DNA from: Candidatus Aenigmatarchaeota archaeon
GTDB taxonomy: Archaea; Aenigmatarchaeota; Aenigmatarchaeia; QMZP01
Length of the DNA stretch: 8,859 nt
Direction of reading: 5' to 3'
NCBI GenBank assembly: GCA_003663415.1
Contig: QMZY01000031.1
Coordinates: 1 to 8,859, forward strand
The position numbers and the translations under genes are program-made. The notes below the pieces were generated by a model. It made no database searches. It saw only the letters and a program-made list of their open reading frames with translations, and was not told the DNA's origin. Position 1 is the stretch's first letter, and every line of letters begins with the position of its first letter. Shown one piece after another: positions 1 to 4,463 of the stretch.

Positions 1-201
1 CAACAACCTCTCATAAAACTCGTAGACAAAATGCTTTCCCTAAACAAACGCCTTAATGAAATAGGCGACAAAAGGACAGATGAAAGAGCAAGAATAGAGG
101 AAGAAATAAAGAAAACAGACAAAGAAATTGATGAGCTTGTTTACAAGATTTATGGAATAACTGAAAAAGAAAAGAAAGTTATTGAGGGGAGTTTGAAATG
201 A
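1..201 (+). CDS. C-terminal end of a restriction-modification enzyme (N6-adenine methylase / type IIG-like), 5' truncated by the window
   Basis: The frame is open from the first base to a TGA at 199-201 and gives 66 residues; the rest lies outside the window. The peptide begins QQPLIKLVDKMLSLNKRL, continues as a charged helix (RARIEEEIKKTDKEID) and closes with ELVYKIYGITEKEKKVIEG. From family knowledge, a 'Q-P-I-LVDKML-LNK' start, a coiled helix and an 'IDELVYxLYGLTxxE' end are typical of the extreme C-terminus of large Eco57I/TaqI-like adenine methylases and combined type IIG enzymes, next to their DNA-recognition domain. The catalytic part is not visible, so the subtype cannot be settled. 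Its stop overlaps the ATG of the next ORF in an ATGA, showing a coupled two-gene operon. The partner gene is cut short, so the system may no longer be complete. Confidence 0.72.
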   Translation, partial: QQPLIKLVDKMLSLNKRLNEIGDKRTDERARIEEEIKKTDKEIDELVYKIYGITEKEKKVIEGSLK

Positions 202-308
202 ATCCATTTTGGAAAGAACAGATAGAAGAAGTGAAGAAGAAATCGGCTTATGCGGAAACCTCGTTACACTTCGGTTTCCCAAATTTCCCTTCGGGAAACT
301 TCGCATAA
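198..308 (+). pseudogene. Truncated second gene of the restriction-modification operon (about 15 native codons left)
   Basis: An ATG at 198 overlaps the preceding stop in an ATGA, the standard arrangement for a translationally coupled partner. The first residues, MNPFWKEQIEEVKKKS, look like a normal protein start. From about 242 the frame runs into the left arm of an inverted-repeat element, and the remaining codons to the TAA at 306-308 only translate that repeat. I find no continuation of a comparable protein further downstream in any frame. My reading is that the original gene was cut off by insertion of, or recombination at, the repeat, which leaves 15 or so native codons. A genuine 36-residue protein is possible but less likely, because half of it would be encoded by hairpin DNA. 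Which restriction-modification component was lost cannot be told from the stub. Confidence 0.5.
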
Positions 309-314
309 GCCGAT
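242..314 (+). repeat. Compound inverted repeat E1 (three-way-junction hairpin element)
   Basis: Outer arms 242-254 and 302-314 are perfect 13-bp complements. Between them lie two further hairpins: 255-260 with 273-278 (GAAACC/GGTTTC) and 284-289 with 293-298 (TTTCCC/GGGAAA, loop TTC). The single strand would fold into a three-way junction. CCCAAA at 278-283 precedes the second hairpin and CTTCG at 299-303 follows it, with 21 nt between their starts. The same order and nearly the same spacing occur in the element ending at 1428, although the arms differ in sequence. The DNA is visibly richer in GC than the neighbouring genes, and the left arm lies inside the frame of the gene starting at 198, so it looks inserted. 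Element class is unknown; an attC-like recombination site or a MITE are the options I consider. Confidence 0.7.
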
Positions 315-317
315 ATG

Positions 318-378
318 TTCTGAGCAGAATTTGGGGAAATCACAAACCAAGTGAGTTCCCGCCTAATCGCTGTTAAGT
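318..378 (-). repeat. Second hairpin block next to E1, with end motifs shared with the element at 1346-1428
   Basis: The central hairpin pairs 334-338 with 356-360 and 340-343 with 351-354, a 9-bp stem with one A-G mismatch and a 7-nt loop. Read on the minus strand, the block starts with ACTTAACAGCG and ends near CAGAACATAT. The plus-strand element at 1346-1428 starts with the same 11 bases and ends CAGAACGTTATAT. The motif GCGGGAAC also occurs in both places, but in a different order relative to ACTTAACAGCG. The ends of this block can pair with two bulged T residues, reminiscent of the extrahelical bases of attC sites, although a short match like this could be chance. I read it as a related, possibly decayed repeat unit. 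Function is unknown. Confidence 0.45.
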
Positions 379-504
379 CCTCTGAGGGCAAAGCTCGAGA
401 GCGTAGCATGACCGAGCGAGTAAAACGAGCGAAGGAGTTTTTGTTGGCAAGCCTTTTAAGGGCAGGTGTCACTTTGATGTTGTCTTTATAAAGTGGTGAA
501 TAAT
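379..504. other. Non-coding spacer before the methyltransferase promoter
   Basis: With the repeats before it, this completes a gene-free stretch of about 310 bases between the stub and the upstream ORF at 554. The left part is GC-richer and built from short words such as GAGCGTAGC and CGAGCGAGTAAAACGAGCG, which resemble the vocabulary of the spacer at 1279-1345 (GCTACGC occurs there in the opposite orientation). The right part becomes AT-rich towards the promoter. No RNA gene, terminator or credible coding region was seen. Confidence 0.5.
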
Positions 505-519
505 CGAAAGGTTTAAATA
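505..519 (+). promoter_or_regulatory. Archaeal BRE/TATA promoter of the methyltransferase cassette
   Basis: CGAAAGG followed by TTTAAATA (512-519) matches the archaeal BRE plus TATA-box arrangement. Transcription would start about 25 nt downstream, around 540, leaving a short leader with a Shine-Dalgarno GAGGT at 542-546 before the ATG at 554. A private promoter makes this unit independent of the interrupted operon upstream. Confidence 0.6.
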
Positions 520-553
520 GTTGTATGTTATGCTCTATTTAGAGGTAATTAAA

Positions 554-607
554 ATGCAAGGAATAAAATATACGAATGAAATCAAACAAGATAGAGATTT
601 ATTATGA
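554..607 (+). CDS. 17-codon upstream ORF coupled to the methyltransferase
   Basis: The ORF encodes MQGIKYTNEIKQDRDLL and stops with a TGA at 605-607 that overlaps the methyltransferase ATG at 604-606 in an ATGA. The only good ribosome-binding site in the leader, GAGGT at 542-546, is placed for this ATG; the methyltransferase ATG itself has only a weak one. Ribosomes probably translate this ORF first and re-initiate at 604. Alternatives are a leader-peptide control element, or an original N-terminal extension of the methyltransferase separated by one frame change. The peptide is hydrophilic and I recognise no domain. It is too short for its sequence to prove coding. Confidence 0.45.
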   Translation: MQGIKYTNEIKQDRDLL

Positions 608-1278
608 AAAATGATGTCTGGGAAAGTAAATATTTCGATGCCTACGATAAAATCCTTCTAAATTCAGATATTTATTTAGTTGTTAGAGATTTTCATGTTA
701 ATTCTATGAGAAATTGCCATATAGTTTTAGACAGCGGTTGTGGAACTGGAAATGTAACTTTGGAATTACTAAAAAAAGGTCATATCGTATATGCAGTTGA
801 TAACAGTAAAAAGGCACTTGATATTCTAAGGAAAAAATGCGCAAAGCATAGCAAGCAGCTTCATATTCATAATATAGATGCAAAAAAACTTCCATTTGAT
901 GATGAAATGTTTGATGGTGTTACTTCTATGTTTGTTGTATATTATATGGATGATCCAAAAGCGTACCTTAGAGAACATTATAGAGTTTTGAAATATGACG
1001 GTGTGTTAGCGTTAACAGGAAGGGTTTCGTCAGAGAATATGGAAAAAGTCTTGAAATCCTATGAGGGGTCCTTAAGAAAAAGAAATCTTCTTTCAAAACT
1101 TCAGAGTGAATTCTCAATATTCAGTGAAAAATTTCTTAGTGGTGTAAAAAAAGCTGTAATTAGTGGTTATACATTTGAACAAATGAGAGATATGTTGGAA
1201 AATATTGGTTTTACAAATATAGAAGAATATCCAAATCCATATTTCGGTCAGTGTTATTCATTAATTGCATATAAATAA
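604..1278 (+). CDS. Class I SAM-dependent methyltransferase (UbiE / Methyltransf_11 type), substrate unknown
   Basis: This 224-residue protein has a Rossmann-type methyltransferase core. Motif I is VLDSGCGTG at residues 41-49, with S in place of the commoner L or V after D, and binds S-adenosylmethionine. Acidic D66 in YAVDNS ends strand 2 and should bind the ribose. IDAKKLPF (91-98) supplies the adenine-contacting D92, FDGVTSMFVVYYMDDP (103-118) is the motif II region, and YRVLKYDGVLALTG (126-139) is the usual segment after motif III. The C-terminal 80 residues, a helical stretch then FTNIEEYPNPYFGQCYSLIAY, resemble the substrate-cap end of small-molecule methyltransferases. The substrate cannot be deduced. 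The gene has its own promoter, is coupled to the ORF at 554-607, and lies between two related hairpin elements, which suggests it arrived as a mobile cassette. No restriction-type DNA methylase motif (such as NPPY) was seen. Confidence 0.85.
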   Translation: MKNDVWESKYFDAYDKILLNSDIYLVVRDFHVNSMRNCHIVLDSGCGTGNVTLELLKKGHIVYAVDNSKKALDILRKKCAKHSKQLHIHNIDAKKLPFDDEMFDGVTSMFVVYYMDDPKAYLREHYRVLKYDGVLALTGRVSSENMEKVLKSYEGSLRKRNLLSKLQSEFSIFSEKFLSGVKKAVISGYTFEQMRDMLENIGFTNIEEYPNPYFGQCYSLIAYK

Positions 1279-1345
1279 CAGCGCCTCCGTCAGCGACTTC
1301 TTCGCAATCTTTCGGATTGCTTGACCGCTCCAAGTATTCGCGGGA
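1279..1345 (+). other. GC-richer spacer after the methyltransferase, with a small hairpin
   Basis: Directly after the stop the composition changes from AT-rich coding to a GC-richer stretch. GCAATC (1304-1309) and GATTGC (1315-1320) form a 6-bp stem with a TTTCG loop. AACAGCG at 1277-1283 recurs at 1350-1356 at the start of the next element. There is no T tract after the hairpin, so it is not a standard terminator. I see no gene. Confidence 0.5.
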
Positions 1346-1428
1346 ACTTAACAGCGGATAAACGGTTTCGCTACGCTGCACCCAAAGTTTGCTATCGCAA
1401 ACCTTCGTTTATCCGCAGAACGTTATAT
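1346..1428 (+). repeat. Compound inverted repeat E2, attC-like hairpin element
   Basis: Arms 1354-1364 and 1406-1416 are perfect 11-bp complements. Inside lie a weak hairpin (1364-1382), CCCAAA at 1381-1386, a 6-bp hairpin 1387-1392/1397-1402 (GTTTGC/GCAAAC, loop TATC) and CTTCG at 1403-1407, with 22 nt between the starts of the two motifs; E1 has the same plan. Outside the arms are ACTTAAC (1346-1352) and GTTATAT (1422-1428), of which TAAC and GTTA can pair. That resembles the R boxes of integron attC sites (RYYYAAC ... GTTRRRY). ACTTAAC fits fully; GTTATAT deviates at position 5, and the unpaired spacers are unequal (1 against 5 nt). The position, after a gene and just before the ATG at 1427, is as expected for a cassette junction. 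No integrase is present here, so the class remains a hypothesis. Confidence 0.6.
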
Positions 1429-1848
1429 GTATTTGATCCTAGAAATGAAAGATTTAGGGATTATTTAAGAAAAGTAAGAGAAGCTGCAGAAGAGATAGAA
1501 GGACCTGAATTTTTCAAGCTATAAAAGAACAAATTAAGCAATATATCGAATCAAACCCAGATGCCAGGATGACATACGGAGAAGCCGAAAATCCAGAAGA
1601 AGTAATAAAAAAAATACTGGAAATATCTTCAAAGGAAGTTATTATGGAAAAGACAACATAGAAGCAGTTACAGTTCTTTACTCTGGACTCCCATATAGTG
1701 GATTAGGAGAGTGGGGTGGAAGAATAGAAATAACTCCGAATGAAATTACTCCAAAAGTTTATAGAGATTTTAAAGATGTAGGATACAGATTTGGAGATTT
1801 AGAATTGATTTAAGAAATAGAAAAATAATTTTCTTTGATGGGAAGTAA
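1427..1848 (+). pseudogene. Decayed gene of unknown family with at least three frame changes
   Basis: Consecutive pieces of convincing protein sequence lie in three frames. They are FDPRNERFRDYLRKVREAAE up to a stop at 1524, then AIKEQIKQYIESNPDARMTY from about 1515, then YYGKDNIEAVTVLYSGLPYS and GEWGGRIEITPNEITPKVYR from 1634, and finally RIDLRNRKIIFFDGK from 1801 to the TAA at 1846-1848. Each junction is repaired by adding one base to a homopolymer: T5 near 1510-1514, A3 at 1631-1633 and T3 at 1798-1800. A further lost base near 1430 would connect the first piece to the ATG at 1427. Repaired, the product would have about 140 residues, rich in beta structure in its second half, and I do not recognise the family. 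It starts exactly at the edge of element E2, so it may be the next cassette. Sequencing error is a weaker alternative because the long neighbouring genes are intact. Confidence 0.6.
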
Positions 1849-2036
1849 GACGCCGCCATTTTCTATAATTTCCCAAATCGCAGTTGACTATTGTGAACCA
1901 ACAAAAATTGGACTTAACTTGCTTGGTTTTGCGAATTTAAATCTGTTTAGATAAAACCATTCTAACCACAGCAAAACCAACATCAGTAATACCTTTTTCA
2001 AGAATTAATTTCGCAGAACCACTTGTTTTTATCTTT
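1849..2036 (-). other. Intergenic stretch with possible minus-strand coding remnants
   Basis: No intact gene lies between the decayed ORF and the cca promoter. On the minus strand, from about 2029 down to 1940, one frame reads KTSGSAKLILEKGITDVGFA followed by VVRMVLSKQI and a stop. A neighbouring frame continues with FAKPSKLSPIFVGSQ, one stop, then STAIWEIIENGGVL. The pieces look protein-like and together resemble a broken gene, but I cannot assign a family and the signal is short. Confidence 0.3.
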
Positions 2037-2045
2037 TTATATATG
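2037..2045 (+). promoter_or_regulatory. TATA-like box of cca
   Basis: TTATATATG lies 20-28 nt before the ATG at 2065. With archaeal spacing, transcription would begin at or a few bases before the start codon, so the cca mRNA is probably leaderless. No Shine-Dalgarno precedes this ATG, which agrees. Confidence 0.5.
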
Positions 2046-2064
2046 ATTTAATATTTTAATAGAT

Positions 2065-3459
2065 ATGGATAAAGTTCTTTTTGCTGTTTTAAAAAAAATC
2101 ACTCCTTCAAAAACACAGGAAAAGGAAATGGAAAGTATAAAGGAAAAAATTCTTTCAGCCGCGGATTCTGTTATAAAGCCTTTGAATCTCTCGAGAACGC
2201 TTGCAGGGAGCCTGATGAGAAATACATGGTTACCTGATAAAAAGGAGATTGATGTTTTTATAGAGTTCCCAAAAGAAATTTCAAGGGATGATTTAGAAAA
2301 ACAGGGGTTAGAAATAGGTAAGAAAATAGTAAAAAAACTCAAAGGTAAACATATCATTGCTTATGCAGAACATCCTTATGTCAGAGGTTTTGTAAACGGG
2401 TTTTGGGTTGATATTGTTCCCTGTTATAAACTCGAAAATGCGAGAGAAATAAAATCAAGCGTTGATAGAACACCGTTCCATAATGAATGGTTATCTGAAA
2501 AATTTAAGGAAGAATACATACCTGAAACAAGACTATTAAAGCGGTTTTTAAAAGGAATTGGTATCTATGGTTCTGATGCAAAAACCCTTGGTTTTTCAGG
2601 TTATTTGTGCGAGCTTCTTATTGTTCATTACAAAACATTTAAGAATTTTGTGAAAAAATGCTCAAAATGGAAACCGGGAAAAGTGTTTATAGATTTGGAA
2701 GGTTATTACAAATCAATGCCGGAAAAGTTTCTGAACTCTCCTCTTGTAGTAATAGACCCTGTTGATCCTAACAGAAACGTTGCAGCTGCTGTTTCAGCTT
2801 TAAATTTTACGAAACTTGTGATATCTTGTGAAAATTTTCTTGGAAAACCTTCAATAAGGTTTTTCTTTCCCAAAACAAGAAAACCGGATGTCAAGAAAAT
2901 TGAAAACAAAATAAAAGAAAGGGGAACTGGTTTTATAGCTATACTTTTTAAAACACCGAATATTGTTGAAGACACGCTGTGGCCGCAATTGAGAAAAACA
3001 GCAAAAAGGATTGCAAATGTGTTTAAAGAATATGATTTTGATGTTATGGGATATGACATCTGGAGCGGTCAAAAAGAAAGTGTTCTTGTTTTTGAACTTC
3101 AGTCCTTAAGGCTTCCAAAAATCAAAAAACTTATCGGCCCGCGGGTTTTTTCTGAGAAGCATTCCAAGCAATTTATAACCAAATATAAAAAAACAGGAAA
3201 GCTGTGGATAGAAGGTGAAAACTGGACAGCAGAAATTTACAGAAAAATTCAGACCGCGGAAGAAGTTATAAAGGTTTTTCTTTCTAATTCAGAAAAGGGT
3301 TTGAGAGAAAAAGGAATAGCGTCTTATATAGCTAAAAGCATTTCAAAGGGATTTAATATTATGAAACAAAAAGAGATTATAGATTTTGCGAAAAAAAACT
3401 CTGATTTTTCTATGTTTCTTAAAGAATATTTAGAGAGAAACTTGTTCTGTAATTCTTAG
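2065..3459 (+). CDS. cca: CCA tRNA nucleotidyltransferase, archaeal class I
   Basis: This enzyme adds or repairs the 3'-CCA of tRNAs from CTP and ATP without a nucleic-acid template, in the cytoplasm. The 464-residue protein shows the class I nucleotidyltransferase head. AGSLMRNTWL (47-56) carries the GS and the archaeal NTWL signature, EID (61-63) supplies two metal-binding carboxylates, and D116 in VDIVPCYK is the third. SVDRTPFHNEW (132-142) and GSDAKTLGFSGYLCELLI (169-186) are typical of the archaeal family, as is the central and tail region to about residue 450. Length is close to the 430-460 usual for archaeal enzymes. The start at 2065 is supported by the TATA box at leaderless spacing. 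The tRNA-Thr gene in this window encodes no CCA, so such an enzyme is needed. The 3' end overlaps a small minus-strand ORF by 30 nt. Confidence 0.96.
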   Translation: MDKVLFAVLKKITPSKTQEKEMESIKEKILSAADSVIKPLNLSRTLAGSLMRNTWLPDKKEIDVFIEFPKEISRDDLEKQGLEIGKKIVKKLKGKHIIAYAEHPYVRGFVNGFWVDIVPCYKLENAREIKSSVDRTPFHNEWLSEKFKEEYIPETRLLKRFLKGIGIYGSDAKTLGFSGYLCELLIVHYKTFKNFVKKCSKWKPGKVFIDLEGYYKSMPEKFLNSPLVVIDPVDPNRNVAAAVSALNFTKLVISCENFLGKPSIRFFFPKTRKPDVKKIENKIKERGTGFIAILFKTPNIVEDTLWPQLRKTAKRIANVFKEYDFDVMGYDIWSGQKESVLVFELQSLRLPKIKKLIGPRVFSEKHSKQFITKYKKTGKLWIEGENWTAEIYRKIQTAEEVIKVFLSNSEKGLREKGIASYIAKSISKGFNIMKQKEIIDFAKKNSDFSMFLKEYLERNLFCNS

Positions 3460-3534
3460 AAAATATTTAACAGCTTTGCCGTCTCTTTTTTTGTAAACTT
3501 CACCTTTATTAACTAATGAACAAAGATAAGGCAT
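3430..3534 (-). CDS. 34-residue winged-helix-like ORF, or C-terminal remnant of a DNA-binding protein
   Basis: The product begins MPYLCSLVNKGEVYKKRDGK and ends AVKYFLRITEQVSL. The segment LVNKGEVYKKRDGKAVKYFL looks like the recognition-helix end and beta-wing of a winged-helix transcription factor (inference from pattern: 'L-V-KGEV-KKRDGK-V-YFL'). The frame before the ATG reads IGVHP and then meets a stop, so either this is the tail of a broken regulator or a very small intact gene. An AGGAG stands 8 nt before the ATG at 3534, a good ribosome-binding site that favours translation. It follows the membrane-protein gene in the same direction, 27 nt after that gene's extended-frame stop at 3562, so it may be the last gene of the operon. 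It overlaps the 3' end of cca by 30 nt on the opposite strand. Confidence 0.4.
   Translation of the reverse strand: MPYLCSLVNKGEVYKKRDGKAVKYFLRITEQVSL
3486..3492 (+). terminator. Oligo-T tract after cca
   Basis: Seven T residues lie 27 nt after the cca stop, without a preceding hairpin. Archaeal RNA polymerase commonly stops at such U tracts, so this is the likely end of the cca transcript. It lies within the convergent small ORF at 3430-3534. Confidence 0.4.
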
Positions 3535-3596
3535 AGGATGAACTCCTATTTTTTGTTATATTCAATTTTTTCGTGCCAAAAAGAATACAACAGCGG

Positions 3597-3938
3597 TTAT
3601 GAGTAAAATCTGCACTTCGTTGATAATTTTTTTGCATACATTAATACTGTTGCAATGAATATGAAGAGCATATAAACAGATGCCTGGTTCGTCAGGCTTA
3701 AAATGAGAGTTATTACACCGCCGAATATTGAAGACAAACAAATCTGAACAGCATACATCATTCTTTCCAATGGGAATATGGTATCAAAAAACACAGCAAG
3801 TCCTATAATAAACAAAAGAATTTGAATAAAAATTCCGTACGGATTAAAAACAGCGCCTATTATAAGGCTTCCTGAAATATAACCCTTCACTATGCTCTTC
3901 CAGTGAATGAGAGGCGGATAAAGAATTTCTCTAACCAT
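3597..3938 (-). CDS. Multi-pass membrane protein, unknown function; C-terminus probably continues in another frame to 3562
   Basis: The frame from the ATG at 3938 gives 113 residues with about three hydrophobic helices: roughly 33-51 (PYGIFIQILLFIIGLAVFF), 61-82 (YAVQICLSSIFGGVITLIL) and 86-101 (ASVYMLFIFIATVLMY). After VLMYAKK the protein ends in a polar tail, LSTKCRFYS. If one base is added to, or the ribosome slips back one base on, the A7 run at 3629-3635, the reading becomes AKKIINEVQILLITAVVFFL followed by ARKN and a TGA at 3562-3564. That is a clear fourth transmembrane helix. It suggests a recent frameshift, a recoding site or a homopolymer sequencing error. The gene follows its neighbour by 7 nt and is the third gene of a minus-strand operon with two paralogous soluble proteins. 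I do not recognise the family. Confidence 0.7.
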   Translation of the reverse strand: MVREILYPPLIHWKSIVKGYISGSLIIGAVFNPYGIFIQILLFIIGLAVFFDTIFPLERMMYAVQICLSSIFGGVITLILSLTNQASVYMLFIFIATVLMYAKKLSTKCRFYS

Positions 3939-3945
3939 TTTATCA

Positions 3946-4461
3946 TCATCCGTAAACGCCCTGCGCTTCTGTGGTTTCTGTCACCGTGAGATTGAAATGT
4001 TCCTTAAGTTTGTTTCTGAGACTGTAAATCATGTTTCTGCATGTTTCAATGTGTTTTCTTCTTACTCTGTCATAAAAAAGATACGAATATATAAGCCATG
4101 CTGGTTTTAGTAAAAACCCCCATGTTGAGAATTCTGTCTGAATCCATGGATTGATTTCCATAATAAATTCTCCGTAATTTGTTGCTTTTGATTTTTTTCC
4201 CAATATTTTTATTTCAACACGCATTCTTGTGTTTCTTGTAAATCTTTTCTTTACCCACCAGACAGAATAAAAAGATATGTTCTCTCCAACTATATCCCAG
4301 TTTATTCTTTGATTACAGACACTGGACGTGCCTACATGGAAATGAAGCCTTAAAAGACCTGCAAGTTTTTTATTAACAGCCCATGGATCAGGACCTTTAT
4401 AACTAAGATAAATATATCTGTCTGGCTCTAAACAATCATCGTGAATTTCTATCTTTGCCAT
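3946..4461 (-). CDS. Conserved hypothetical protein, second member of a tandem paralogous pair
   Basis: This 171-residue protein has no signal peptide. One hydrophobic aromatic segment (WGFLLKPAWLIYSYLFY, 114-130) may be amphipathic or membrane-touching. It aligns along its length with the product of the gene just upstream. The shared positions are HDDCLEPDRYIYLSYKGP (7-24) against EDNCFEEDPGRVYIKFVGP, a WW pair at 68-69, a basic RRKHIETCR (134-142), and a final helix around KLKEHF. The Cys near the N-terminus and the Cys before the last helix are kept in both, as is the GP pair. It starts 2 nt after the upstream stop, with AAGGAG placed 8 nt before the ATG, so the two are co-translated. I recognise no characterised domain; similar proteins of unknown function seem common in small archaea (recollection, not tested). 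The pair may form a heterodimer working with the membrane protein encoded next. Confidence 0.75.
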   Translation of the reverse strand: MAKIEIHDDCLEPDRYIYLSYKGPDPWAVNKKLAGLLRLHFHVGTSSVCNQRINWDIVGENISFYSVWWVKKRFTRNTRMRVEIKILGKKSKATNYGEFIMEINPWIQTEFSTWGFLLKPAWLIYSYLFYDRVRRKHIETCRNMIYSLRNKLKEHFNLTVTETTEAQGVYG

Positions 4462-4463
4462 AT

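Noticed and set aside
242..378. CRISPR array
   Set aside because: The repeats are structural, not direct repeats of equal length with regular spacers, and no Cas gene is nearby.
248..472. Minus-strand 74-codon ORF across E1 and the spacer
   Set aside because: It runs through the hairpins of E1 and the neighbouring block, has no domain and no promoter; it is an accident of stop-poor GC-richer DNA.
408..491. 27-codon ORF starting MTERVKRAKEFLLASL in the spacer before the methyltransferase
   Set aside because: It has no ribosome-binding site, overlaps GC-rich repeat-like DNA and is too short to judge; probably chance.
1279..1345. Intrinsic terminator after the methyltransferase
   Set aside because: The 6-bp hairpin has no following T tract.
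1321..1431. Taking the 67-codon ORF from 1321 to 1524 as one gene
   Set aside because: Its first 37 codons translate element E2; only the part after about 1432 resembles protein and belongs to the broken gene.
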